Of a stretch of DNA of 64,000 nt, positions 51,201 through 61,165 are shown in pieces. The stretch comes from Psettodes erumei (taxonomy: Eukaryota > Chordata > Actinopteri > Pleuronectiformes > Psettodidae), in NCBI GenBank assembly GCA_016785225.1, contig JAFBJZ010000635.1, forward strand, positions 4,507,501 to 4,571,500, read 5' to 3'. The notes under the pieces are model-generated. The model was not told the origin of the DNA and did not search any database. It saw nothing but the letters and a program-made list of their open reading frames with translations. Made by a program: the position numbers and the translations under genes. The first letter of the stretch is position 1. Each line of letters starts with the position of its first letter.

Positions 51201-52230
51201 GTGTTCTGCACACGGGGGTGGAGCGTGGACCTTGTACGAACACAACCTTTTACTGCGTGACGTGCAGGGATGCAGTGTACACAGCAGTAGTAATACTATC
51301 CCAGTATTACAGTATTATTAATTAACTGCAGCAGATGTGTGAGGACACGTCGGCCACATGTTCGGTGATATATGAGGCTGCAGACGGGTTTCACGTGGTT
51401 TGCACACGCTCTTGTACGGTCGATATCATACGAGGGTTTTTTCTTCTTAACTCTAACACATCAATGCTCTGCTCCCATGTGAAGCTCTCGGCGGCTGAAT
51501 CATCCGCTGTACTTAACGCTTCACGCGTGGTTGGACATGTGTGAGTGTCCCATGATCCCCCCCCCGTTTAATCCGGCGCAGTTTAATTTGTCGAGCGCGG
51601 TCCTTCGCTTCAGAGCGAGAACAGACGCTACGACGTTACTGTTGTTGACGCTCGTGATTAGCGTTTTCCAAACAGCTCGCCAAGTTTCTGTTTGCCGAGT
51701 GATTCCATCGTCGGATTTCTTTTCAATTACTGACTGAGGAGGAGCTCTGCATGAGTCTGAATGTGTGTTTGGTCATTTAATGCCACAAATATCTTCTTTA
51801 TATATATATTATAATCTCAGCTGCAGCCATCATTGATGGATTAGTCAAACAGCAGAAAATTGTGATTTGATTCTTTTTTTAAATTTAGTGAATCTTCAGG
51901 AACACACAGCAGGTTTGGATCCTCAAATATTTTTCTGGATTATTGATCATCACAAACTGCACTGCCGGATAATCTGATTTTTATTTTTAGTTAGCTCATG
52001 AGCTTCAAATCTGATGCTAAACTGTGACTGACTGTCTTCACTTGCAGTGTTGACTCTTCTCCTGATCGGGTCTGGTTTTGTTCTGGGTTGTGTCGCTCTA
52101 CTTTATGTGGGGCGGCGGCGCTCCGGTTGCGTGACGGTAAATCAAGCGGCCGTTGAGTCGGGATAAGTCGCCTTCAGCTTCACACACACACACTGAAAGG
52201 GCCGCCAGTGCTCTGCAATCTATCAGAGTG
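51201..52230. other. AT-rich to mixed sequence, no gene recognised
   Basis: AT-rich from about 51760 to 52030, with ATTGATGGATTAGTC near 51832 that may belong to the dispersed repeat at 52936. No exon. Confidence 0.4.
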
Positions 52231-52268
52231 CGCACACAGACACACACACACACACACACACACACACA
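52231..52268. repeat. (CA)n microsatellite
   Basis: CA array with one GA break. Confidence 0.97.
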
Positions 52269-52357
52269 TTCATGTCACGTTCGCTGGAAATGCTCCACAT
52301 GCGCGCACAGAGCTGAGGCCTGGCCGGGCGCCAGGTGCGACTCTCGTGGTTGTTTAC

Positions 52358-52383
52358 GTGTGTGTGTGTGTGTGTGTGTGTGC
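52358..52383. repeat. (GT)n microsatellite
   Basis: GT array of 26 bp, inverted relative to the CA array 90 bp upstream. A short CA array follows at 52409-52420. Confidence 0.97.
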
Positions 52384-52579
52384 GTCCAAGTTAAAAGATC
52401 TCGACAAACACACACACACAGACAGAGACCCATCCATAATGGCAACCCGTCGACACAAAAGGCTTTTCTCTCTCCTGGTCTCTGTGTGTAATGTAATCTG
52501 TTTAATATCCCCGTCAGTCCTTTCAACCGCAGGAGTGCTTGACAGACATTTTTACCGTAATTGCCTCGTACATCAGGTC

Positions 52580-52581
<2 letters not shown>

Positions 52582-52630
<49 letters not shown>
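52582..52630. repeat. (GT)n microsatellite
   Basis: Perfect GT array of 49 bp. Confidence 0.98.
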
Positions 52631-52631
<1 letters not shown>

Positions 52632-52935
52632 CATCCAGGTGCTGCACATCAGCTGATCACAGGCCCCGCCTCTTGGTGCCAGAGAACTTCCTGTTGCCAC
52701 GACAAAAACGTCACTTTCGACGCGACGTTTATGTGGAGCGTGGGCCGGAGCTTATTCTGGGATTAATTGATTGATTAATTGATTGGTATCATAGGAGATA
52801 AAAGATCTGAGGTGAAATGTGGCACCTGATGACTCCTGGTCGAGTTAAAGATCGATTTGTCGTCCGTTAACTAAGCGATCGACTCGTCCATCTTTTCACT
52901 TCGGCTTCATACGATTTGGTTTTCATCCCCGACCA

Positions 52936-53020
52936 GAGCTGCAACTACAAGACAAGTCATCGCTTAAATGATCGACGACAAAACTAATCAACATCAATAC
53001 TGATAAGTCATTTAAGTCTG
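52936..53020 (+). repeat. degenerate GCTGCAACTAA-type dispersed repeat
   Basis: Starts AGAGCTGCAACTA and ends TGATAAGTCATTTAAGTC, with GACGACAAAACTAATCAAC between. This matches in order a dispersed repeat very common in percomorphs (GCTGCAACTAAC .. GACAGAAAATTAATC .. TGATAAT .. TTTAAGTCATT) as I recall it. Confidence 0.5.
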
Positions 53021-53224
53021 GTTCATGAAGAAAAACTGCATGACGGCACGAAGGCGAGGTGGAGCAGTTAAAACCCAATAATTCGAGGCGGTAATCCACA
53101 GGATTTCCATTTGTTCCATCGGAGTTTTTTAGCGCTGAGCTCTCGCGGCTCATTTCTGCGCCGCAAATCCCCCGACGTCGCTCGCCGCTCGTCGGTTTAG
53201 TGGCGTGACGGCCTTTTTCTAGAT

Positions 53225-53385
53225 GTTTCCACTGATTAATTTAGCCCGCGGCCCGTGTCCTAACGTGGCATTTTAAAGTACGTGAGCCCTCAAATCAGTT
53301 TGTGCCGTGATGGAAATCTTTTATTTGTTCTGGAGTTAAATGAAAGTGTAATTCCCTGCAGTTTCATTGTCGGAAAAGCAGCGAG
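53225..53385. promoter_or_regulatory. CNE candidate, strong texture
   Basis: CACTGATTAATTTAGCCCGC, GGCATTTTAAAGTACG, GAAATCTTTTATTTG and AAAGTGTAATTCCC over 160 bp of unique sequence. Confidence 0.38.
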
Positions 53386-53840
53386 CCTCAGGAATCGGGT
53401 TTGATTACTTGCCAACTGGAAGGTTAGCGTTTTGTTTTTTGGTTGTTGTTTTCTTTTTTTTATTTCACAACATTATTTACCGCGTGAAAAAAATTGGAGC
53501 GGAGGTCTCGAAGGCGTAGTAATCCAGAAATCATTACTCCAACCCCCCCAGAAGGTCCAGATCTTTGTGACACTTTGTTAAACCTCAGCGTTTCATTCTG
53601 AAATGAAATTATTTTAGTCCTAAGAGACATGATCCTGCCGGAGAAGGGTTAGCTTGGTATTTTTACAGGTTTTAAAAACTGTATAAAAAAAAAAAAAAAA
53701 GCTGCAAAGCTTTCAGAGCGACCTCGTGCCGAGCAAACCTGATATTAAAATAAAAAAAATAAATAAATGCAGCTGCAGCCTCGAAACAAGCGGCTGAGGA
53801 CGGGGATAATTAAAAAGCATGTGATGGAAGCGGAGACAAA
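53386..53840. other. unique sequence with homopolymers
   Basis: T10 near 53455 and A18 near 53684. Nothing recognised. Confidence 0.45.
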
Positions 53841-53844
53841 GGAG

Positions 53845-54010
53845 GGAAATTATTCATGCCGGCGTGACTTGAGTGATAACACACAAAATAATAAATAATA
53901 GAATAAAATAGAAACAAAAAAGAGCAACGTGTCGGTGTGGAAATGAAAATGAGTCCTGATTAATTATTGACCCGTGTTGAGCAGTGACCCACAGCTGAAC
54001 CCCTGCAGGG
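53845..54010. promoter_or_regulatory. CNE candidate, diffuse
   Basis: GGAAATTATTCATGCC at 53845, then AT-rich sequence, then CTGATTAATTATTGACCC and CCACAGCTGAACC. Confidence 0.28.
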
Positions 54011-54533
54011 GGAAACACCGATACTCTGTCCTGTTCCTCTTTGATCATTTCTTTTTTATCTCTTTCTTCTTCACTTCCTGTCTCATTTTCCTCAACTCCG
54101 ACTCCACCTGTGTGACCTCCTCTCCCGAGCGTTTACCTGAATCTCTCCCCCACCTTCCTGCTTTTTTTTAAAAAGGCCCATCTTCCTCCACCCTGGCTTT
54201 CATGTTCCTCCACTGGATCCACTGTGGAGGAGGTTAATCTGAAGTACTCAAAATGTCCTGCGCTAATCCCCAGGTTCTCGCACGCATACGTGAAGAAACG
54301 CAGGCGCGCTATCGCACAAGCGCTAATTCCCCGAACCCGTTGAGGTTTCCCTTTAATGCGTAAAAAAAAAAAAAAGGCTTCATCTACAACACGGCTCGAA
54401 CTGGGAGATGTTTCTCCATCGCCAATCGCCCTCGCGCAAAAACCTTGAGAAAAACTAGTTCTGGAAACATCAAGGTGAAAGAGGCAGTCGCTGCATCCTC
54501 AATGAAGCCCGGCCCGAGTCCCAGGATGCACCA
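54011..54533. other. pyrimidine-rich then unique sequence
   Basis: Pyrimidine-rich 54030-54190, A13 near 54363. No gene. Confidence 0.45.
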
Positions 54534-54555
54534 CCCCACCCCCACCCCCCACCCC
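54534..54555 (-). other. G-quadruplex motif on minus strand
   Basis: C-runs of 4, 5, 6 and 4 at 54534-54537, 54539-54543, 54545-54550 and 54552-54555, each separated by a single A. Confidence 0.8.
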
Positions 54556-54919
54556 GGAGCTGATCTGCCAGGATTTGCGTGGATATTATCCAGGAGGGGG
54601 AGGCGAGATGAGGAGTCCCAACAGGTCAATCAAAGGATGACGCGGAGTTAAGGATCAGCGCCGTCAAGGACTTCCAACCGTCGAGTGAAATCAATTTGTG
54701 TCGGGTGGAAGGATATTTAAACGGCCCGGATCGGCGCAGCGGAGCAGAACGGGGCCGCCGCTTTCTCCGAGCTCCTGCGGCGAAAGTAAAATCGCCAAAC
54801 AGGACGGCGTCCAGCTGCGAGGGGGATTTCCACACCTGGAGCCGACGACTCCCGGCTCGTTTAGTAATAAAATTATCCGTGGACGGGCGCGCAAGCATCA
54901 GTCGATTTCTGTTGGCTTT
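54556..54919. other. CpG-rich unique sequence, no gene recognised
   Basis: GC-rich frames on both strands from 54690 to 54900. No splice pair. Confidence 0.4.
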
Positions 54920-54942
54920 CACACACACACACACACACACAC
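54920..54942. repeat. (CA)n microsatellite
   Basis: CA array of 23 bp. Confidence 0.97.
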
Positions 54943-55194
54943 CCCGCGCATTTGCAATAACTCTTTAGTCAACGCAACATGAGCGAGCTCAGAGCGCCGG
55001 TCCCTCCTCCGCTTGCAGGAGTAAATACGAGTGAAATCCAACATTGTGCTTCTAAACAAACCGTCCTCTGGTTCCAACACGCTGTCGTCAACGTCCAGGT
55101 TTGGTCTTCAGGGGCCTGCAGCTCCTTTACATTCACAGAGCAAGCCCCCCACCACCCCCACCCGCACCTCCACCTCCCCCGGGCTCCACTGCCC

Positions 55195-55375
55195 ACACAA
55201 TACTTGGCCGGCATTGTTTCCTTGACTTTGGCTAATACAATTCCAATATGTGAGGGCACTTAAAACCTGATTATGCTGCCCCGACAGCCTGATGCTAAGT
55301 AAGTAAAGTGATTTGCTCCTGAATTAATACAGTTGTTGAATAATCTAATTAGACGGCAGTTACAACGACTGCCAG
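55195..55375. promoter_or_regulatory. CNE candidate, one of the best in the window
   Basis: GGCATTGTTTCC (SOX-like), GGCTAATACAATTCC, CTGATTATGCTGCC, GTAAAGTGATTTGC, CTGAATTAATACAG and GAATAATCTAATTAGACGG. It ends with GGCAGT/ACTGCC flanking TACAACG. No frame stays open and no repeat is inside. Confidence 0.43.
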
Positions 55376-55599
55376 ACTGCGTTAAGACTCCCCCCGCCTC
55401 CCCTCCCGGAGGACAGGAGGAGGTGGGGGGGGTTTGTACGCTGCCACAGGACAACAGAGGCAAAGGCAGGGGTATTAATCAAACGCACACCTGCATTTCC
55501 GCGGCGTCGTTTTTCATCCTTTCAGGCCCGGGCGTAAATCTTTCGGCGCTTTACGGTCCTTATTTACAGCACCGGCGCAGCTGAAAGGGTTGGAGCGCC

Positions 55600-55700
55600 G
55601 CACGCCTCCTTAAATCACAGCGCTATTAGCATACCTGAGCAGGTATCCTTGACTGGCGGGGCGAAACGTAAACCACGTCTTTACGTTTCATTTATTCTGT
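55600..55700. promoter_or_regulatory. CNE candidate with two perfect inverted repeats
   Basis: ATACCTG (55631-55637) and CAGGTAT (55640-55646) form a perfect inverted pair of ZEB/SNAI-type E2 boxes 2 bp apart. GAAACGTAAA (55663-55672) and TTTACGTTTC (55680-55689) form a second perfect inverted repeat with a 7-bp spacer. GCTATTAGC and TCATTTATTC flank them. Confidence 0.42.
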
Positions 55701-55786
55701 CGTGGGTTACGTGAGAGGAACGGTCGGGTCAGAACGCGGCGTGCGGACGTGGCGATGCGTCACCCAGACGATCCACGTCTCTGGCC

Positions 55787-55851
55787 GACGCCGATAATCA
55801 GGAACAGTTGTTTGCTTTCATTCATCCAGCCTGACAGCACAATTTCTTATC

Positions 55852-55853
<2 letters not shown>
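55787..55853. promoter_or_regulatory. CNE candidate abutting a GT array
   Basis: GCCGATAATCAGG, CTTTCATTCATCC and CAATTTCTTATCG (GATA). It ends at the base where the GT array begins. Confidence 0.35.

Positions 55854-55888
<35 letters not shown>
55854..55888. repeat. (GT)n microsatellite
   Basis: GT array of 35 bp. It is the last CA/GT array before a 7.5-kb gap. Confidence 0.97.
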
Positions 55889-55890
<2 letters not shown>

Positions 55891-55910
55891 CGACGGGGTA
55901 TTTCGTTGTT

Positions 55911-55990
55911 TTGCCATAACCAATTAACAGCGAGTGCTTATCCGTCCCACCACTGTCAGCTGACTCCCAGTTATTATTTCTGGAAGCGGA
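55911..55990. promoter_or_regulatory. CNE candidate
   Basis: GCCATAACCAATTAACAGC, GTCAGCTGACTCCC (E-box palindrome) and AGTTATTATTTCTGG. Confidence 0.36.
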
Positions 55991-56157
55991 ATGTCGCCAT
56001 TTTTTCTGTGGAAACGTGGGAACGCGCGCCCCCCATTCTTAATCCTGAGCCCTGATTGGTCGACCTTTTCTCTAATCTGGTGGGGGGGGCACATCCATCA
56101 GTGGACGGCGGCGGCTTCATATTCAACAGTCGTCAGATGAGCGTCATTCTGGAGCTT

Positions 56158-56215
56158 AGATGATTAACGGTTAATCGATAAATTGATGAACACAAAGTTA
56201 ATTGGCTCTACAACC
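56158..56215. repeat. degenerate dispersed teleost repeat fragment
   Basis: GATTAACGGTTAATCGATAAATTGATG-type sequence followed by AAAGTTAATTGGCTCTAC. This resembles the inner part of the GCTGCAACTAA-type repeat found at 52936. Confidence 0.4.
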
Positions 56216-57213
56216 TGTGTGACAGTAAACTGATTGGTCTGTGGAGTAACTTTTGAAATTGAAGTAATAAAAGAGAGAACAAACACACACACGGGTTTCA
56301 CAGATTACTAATCCCCCCGTGGCTTTCTCTCCTGGAAATAATCCCAAACGACGAGATTTCGCGAAACGATAAAGGAAACACAGAGGAGAAGGAGGGAAGG
56401 CGTCTGATCCATAAAGCGGCGTCGATTTAAACGAGCCGCCGTAAACGTGACGATGCCGCAGCTCGCCGTATATCAGTCAGCGCCAGGACGGATTTATAGA
56501 CGCCGGTACGGAACGTTGACTTTATCGGCCGACTCAGGATTCGCGGCAACTTTTCACCATCGAGACGAGCGTGACTGGAGCGAGCGGGGAGGTGATTTTA
56601 ACAAGGTGAACAGAAGCCGTTTATTCACTAATATCAACGATTTCTCCATTGATCAACTGGCTGTTTAGTCTGTACAGCGTCACATTCATAACTCCAGTTT
56701 CCCCACTCAGTAACTATATATTTTTACAGTCAGTAATAGGCGACATTGAACATTTATTGGCTTGTGCTTTCTGTTTCTCTGTTTAACGCTGCAGTAAAAA
56801 GAAAATCTTTTGACCTGTCGCTCCACCAAACAAAGAGACGTGAACATCTCACCTTGGGCTTTTGTAACAGGAAGTCGTTTCTTTTCTGATGGTTTATAAA
56901 CTGAACAATTGACCAACTAATGAAAAAAGTAACTGAGCGTATATAAAAAGAGATGTTGACGCACTTTTTCACTTTTCAATTCCACTGGTTCACAACCGAG
57001 CCAGTTTGCACAGCTGAGGTCCCAGATTAACTCATCCCACGGGATTATGTTTGCATCCAACAGTGTTGCTCCTGAACAGACAAAGTACTAATCCACCCAA
57101 CCTGGACTCTGTTTAAACAAACTAGAAGCGACGTCAGCGGTTGTCAACCACCGTGAGGCATTTAAGGCCATTTTGTTTTTCCGTCATTTAACTCAACTCA
57201 AGAGACTTTACTG
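56216..57213. other. unique sequence, no gene recognised
   Basis: AT-leaning to mixed. Small open frames on both strands (56447-56668 plus, 56707-56972 minus) show no splice bounds or family. Confidence 0.4.
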
Positions 57214-57463
57214 AGGCGGAGGAGGAGGTGGAGGAGGTGGTGGAGGAGGAGGAGAAAACAATGACATTATTCTCCTCACAGACAGAGGAAACTTTTGCTT
57301 CCACTTTGTGAAAAACATGCAAGGACACCTCTCAAGGTGAGGGACTGTCCGCGAGAGGAATTTCATTAAAGCGGGAAAAAAAACCCCAACAACAATTACT
57401 GCCTGAGCGTAGGTAGCACACTGCCCCCCCCCACCTCCACCACCACCACCACCTCCACCCAGG
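57214..57463. repeat. complementary GGA/GGT and CCA/CCT tracts flanking 170 bp
   Basis: A GGA/GGT tract at 57214-57253 and a C-rich CCA/CCT tract at 57423-57463 are near reverse complements, so the unit is a long imperfect inverted repeat. The minus-strand frame across it is poly-Gly/poly-Pro and not a gene. Confidence 0.75.
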
Positions 57464-57489
57464 TCAGCCATCAGCATTGTGACTCGTCC

Positions 57490-57570
57490 TATTCATTAGT
57501 GTAGCATGGGCCCAGTTTGCCTATAACTCTTCCTGTTGTTTAACATGCATGGATGGAGTAATTGGTGGAG
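57490..57570. promoter_or_regulatory. CNE candidate
   Basis: CTATTCATTAGTG, GCCTATAACTC, TTTAACATGCATGG and GAGTAATTGGTGG in 80 bp. Confidence 0.35.
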
Positions 57571-57979
57571 GGTGGGCGGGACGGACGCAGGATTTTTAAA
57601 TAAAGCGCAGAGTCACCGCGGCTCGTTCACATTAAAGTCGCTGCTAACGCTGCCGCGGCAGAAAAACATGCGTTTATGTGCCGAAAACCAAACAGTAAAT
57701 TAAAGGTTTTTAACGAGTTTGCTGACGTGCGACTCCGTCGGCTGGAAATCCAAAAATAAATGACATCTCGAATGCAAATGAGTCACCGTAAAAAACGGAG
57801 ATGCTGAGCAATAAACGGAGTAAAAAACAAAAAAAATGACAACATAAAATCATCCAAAAGACCCGTAAAGACGCGACAAGTGGAACCGCCTCGCTTCTGG
57901 ATCGGCGGCTGGGAAACCGTTAGCGGCGGCCGTTAGCGGCGCCGCGCGTCCCGTCTCTCTCAGACAACAGGAAGCAGGA
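57571..57979. other. unique sequence with one octamer
   Basis: ATGCAAAT at 57772-57779 next to GAGTCACC. No gene. Confidence 0.4.
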
Positions 57980-58125
57980 AGATTCATCGAGCAATTTACG
58001 GCCGCATCTGTAGGCAGCGCACAACAAGGCGATCCGGTACAGTTTGTTATTGCCTGTAGGGCTGAGTGATTGTATATTTTGCGGCGCGGAGACGCTGGAA
58101 AAACGGTTAACGTGATTTATTCGGG
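57980..58125. promoter_or_regulatory. CNE candidate
   Basis: GAGCAATTTACGGCC, GTTTGTTATTGCC, GAGTGATTGTATATTTTGCGG and GGTTAACGTGATTTATTCG. Confidence 0.36.
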
Positions 58126-59717
58126 CAAGTTGCAGCAGGAAAAATAATCTTAAATTTTATTATTTGGGATATGAATTTCCTCCGTTTGTATCTGAGGGTT
58201 GTTCTTGGTTTTATTTTTTGGACTCAAGGTCGGCGTCACCCTCACACATCACTGGGGACGACTGCGATGAAAGAGATTGGGAGTTCAGCCTGGTTGAAAT
58301 ACTACATATCCTTCGCCCCCTTTCTAACTCGACCATCACACTCCTGATAAAAAAAGAGGTGGATGCGAGGACGCACACATGAGACGAGCAGCTGCTCCGT
58401 CAGGCTCGGACCGAGCGGAGCTGAAAAGCAAAACCAGCGGAGGAACGGGAAATGTTCCGACTTCCCGTCTTAAAAGCGAAGCGGCGGCTCTCGGCGCTCC
58501 ACGCCTCCTCATCTTTATTCAGAGGAGTCCGGTCCTGTGCCATAAAAAAAAAACCCTCATCCACATTTCACGCCGGCTGATTTTACCGATTCTCATCTTC
58601 TCTCCATTTCAAGATACCGATCTTCAAAATGAGCCGCTACAGTTGGATAACGGCGTCTCACAAATCACCACAAATACCTGCAAATCGCTGCAGAGTATCC
58701 CGGGCGAGAAAAAAAAGACAAATGACCTGAAAATAAATAAAATGCACCAACTATTGTTCAGTTTGTACTGAACTACTGTACAGTTCTCTTCCTGTTGTCG
58801 TGCAGACAACAACTCGACACTTTGACTTTAATTTGCCTCTTCTCTCAGATCACATGATTGTATTATTATTGTGTCTGCACACAAACCCCCAAACACAATC
58901 TCTGGTGAAGCCCGAGACGCTCGTCTCCAGCAGTAACATCAAATTAAACTGATTTAAAAAAATGGCAGGTTGCGTGTCCCCCCAAAAAACTGTACAGTTG
59001 CTGAAAAGTAAACTGAAAAACTGAATATGCAAATCTCAGTCTGAGAGTGTTTACTCTCTGTGATAATGGCGATTCATTAAAGTCTGCTGAGTATTTACTG
59101 GTTGGTTAAATGCAAAAAAAAAAAAAAAGGCTGGAAAATGAAGGTAATGAGCGTTATTTGTCCACGGGGAACGCGCCGCCGCCGCGAGGAAATCCTCCTT
59201 CCAGCCCGGTCTGCAATTAATGTGTCGGCGGAGGGGAACCGGACCGGCTCGGATCCTGCGAAAGACGTTTCTCCGCCGCTCGACGACCATTAGCGCAGAA
59301 CTAATTATGTGGTTTTTACGCCGCGGCCTCTTTCCCAAGGATCCGTTTCATCAGGGCCAGTCCAGCCTCAGGCCGTTCCTTTCTCCAGTCAAGTGCGCTC
59401 GAGCCTAACGCGAGCGTTTTTACGCAGGAGACGGGGGGGGGGAGGTGTTTTTAAAAACTTTTCCTCTCCTCCATAACTCTCACCCAGTGAAGCTCCGGTC
59501 GCTCTAAATGAATCTCTGGAGACAGGAACCCGTGAACTCGCTCGGGCGGTCGAGGAGGAACGTCTTCTGCCGACAGCAAAACGACCACATTAGCCCTTTT
59601 CATCGGTGACCCCCACCCTCCTGCACCTCCACCTCCCTCACCACAGCCATTATGTATCAATGACCCCCCCCCGTGCTTTCTCTCTGTGGCCCTGCCTGCC
59701 AAAGCGCCTCTTCTCCA
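58126..59717. other. unique sequence, no gene recognised
   Basis: Contains A9-A15 runs (58541, 59113), an octamer ATGCAAAT at 59027-59034 and a G9 run near 59432. A segment at 59206-59408 is open in two plus-strand frames behind a CCTTCCAG acceptor, without a donor. Confidence 0.35.
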
Positions 59718-59770
59718 CAACGGTAATTCACATTAATTATCACCGCAGGCGTGTTCCAGTGCCAGAGAGC
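59718..59770. promoter_or_regulatory. CNE candidate, short
   Basis: CGGTAATTCACATTAATTATC followed by CACCGCAGGCGTG. Confidence 0.28.
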
Positions 59771-59797
59771 CCCAGGTGGTGAGCCTCGGTCAAACAA

Positions 59798-59834
59798 CCC
59801 CCACCACCACCACCACCACCACCACCACCACCCC
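59798..59834. repeat. (CCA)n microsatellite
   Basis: About twelve CCA units ending in CCCC. It doubles as the pyrimidine-rich lead-in to the acceptor of the exon candidate at 59837. Confidence 0.96.
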
Positions 59835-59836
59835 AG

Positions 59837-60001
59837 CTGGGTCAGAGATCTTCACCGCAGCAGAGCCGGAGGCCAATGAACGTTTTGCTTCTTGGTCTGA
59901 ACCCGCCAGACGAAGCGAGAGGCGGGTTCTTGACCGACGGCGCAGGCGTTCCAGATCTACATCACCGCGGTGTCGGCACCAACTGGAGCCCTGTCGTCAT
60001 G
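59837..60001 (+). other. putative exon A, plus strand
   Basis: After a CCACCCCAG acceptor, 165 nt are open (two bases, 54 codons, one base) to a GTAACA donor at 60002. The translation has SEIFTAAEPEANERFASW, then turns strongly basic with an RRRRRSRSTSPR stretch. The phase matches exon B at 60183. I recognise no family, and the GTAAC donor is only moderate. Confidence 0.25.
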
Positions 60002-60182
60002 GTAACACCAGCAATACACGCCATCAGGGTTGCGGCACAGTCAGGTTATGGTCCAAATATAATATTTTGTTAAGGTTTGACCTGTATCTTATGAATGGGC
60101 CACGTGTTGAAGAAAAAAAAAAAAACACATTGACCCCGCCGCTCTTTACGCTCTGTCACCTGACTCCCTGTCCCGTCATCAG

Positions 60183-60367
60183 CGACAGCAGCGTCGGGGA
60201 GAGCGTCCCGACACCTGAAGTTCACGGCCGGTCTCGGTCGTGATGAAGAAGTTTCTGAACACATCCCGCGGTCGGAGATCTACGAGAGCGGCGGCTCGGA
60301 GGACGGGAACAAAGACGCTCTCCGGCCCAAACGGCGTCAGGGCAGACGAGGGTCAGACAAACGTTGG
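60183..60367 (+). other. putative exon B, plus strand
   Basis: It is preceded by a long pyrimidine tract with a CTGAC branch-point match near 60159 and a CATCAG acceptor. The 185-nt segment is open (two bases plus 61 codons) to a GTAACG donor at 60368. The translation is charged, with GRDEEVSEHIPRSEIYESGG and a basic end (KRRQGRR, DKRW). It joins exon A in frame across a 181-bp intron, a size typical of compact fish introns. The product is unknown. Confidence 0.3.
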
Positions 60368-60369
60368 GT

Positions 60370-60919
60370 AACGCTGATAACAGCCTTGGAGGATTAGAAA
60401 AGTGAAAGCTCTCCTGGGGGGGGAGGGGGCGTGATGAAACGCTGGATAATAGAGGAATCCAATCTGCATCGGCATAATCCTTCACCTTTCTGGCCCCTCG
60501 TCCCACCGGGGGCATCGCTATGACAACATAACATCTCTTGAAAGAAAGAGCCACATCACTCAAGCGTCAACGCAAACGCAACGTACACAACAGATGCCAC
60601 CACGCGGCGGCTAACACATCGGAGAACATCGGCTCTTTAATGCAAACACTCACCAGCTGCCAACAACAAACCAACGTGGGTTTTTCATATTTCAACACAA
60701 TGTGAATCGTCGGCGTCGAAGCAAACGCAACGCCACAGTTAACATCGGTTCACGTGGTGTAGGTTTGATTCGCTCACCAGCATCATCAAAAGCATTTTAA
60801 ACATATTACGAAGCCACGTTAGAATTTTTCACTGCAACACACACTGCACTGAAATATGATGACAAACACTGCAGCCAAGAGAGGCTAGTAGCAAAAAACA
60901 ACAACAAAAAACGGCTTAC
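60370..60919. other. unique sequence, no plus-strand gene recognised
   Basis: Contains GCAAACGCAACG twice (about 60572 and 60723) and minus-strand GTGAGT/GTGAGC donors near 60648 and 60773 without acceptors. Confidence 0.35.
60486..60536 (-). other. possible first coding exon, minus strand
   Basis: A CTTTCTTTCAAG acceptor, then an ATG at 60515 opening ten codons (MPPVGRGARK) to a GTGAAG donor. It could follow the minus-strand exon candidate at 60920-61165. It is incompatible with a plus-strand gene occupying the same bases only if both are transcribed as mRNA. Weak. Confidence 0.13.
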
Positions 60920-61165
60920 CGTTAAGGAAGGTTCAGGAACATCCGGGTCGTCCCTGGCTCCGCCCCTCAGCGGTGTGTGCGTCACAGTGTGTCTTCCAGT
61001 TGCGTTGACTGTGTCCCACTAAGCAACACATCCACAAGTTTCCAACAAAATTTTGTTGTTGTTGTTGGGGTTTTTTTTGTTGTTCACTTCAGCGCTCCTC
61101 CATGCTTCCATTGTCGGACGCGTTGTTTGGCTTCACGCAGTTCAACTTGGCGCCATTTTCCGGTC
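60920..61165 (-). promoter_or_regulatory. possible minus-strand promoter and non-coding first exon
   Basis: On the minus strand CCGGAAAATGGCGCC (61149-61163) combines an ETS-type CCGGAA with the YY1-type AAAATGGCG, a pairing typical of TATA-less promoters. Downstream lie a short ATG frame of seven codons (near 61113), a GC box (GGGGCGGAG at 60957-60965) and a GTAAGC donor at 60919. Confidence 0.25.

Noticed and set aside
57208..57477. Minus-strand frame with poly-Gly and poly-Pro ends
   Set aside because: The Gly and Pro runs come from the complementary GGA/GGT and CCA tracts; the 55 residues between show no family.
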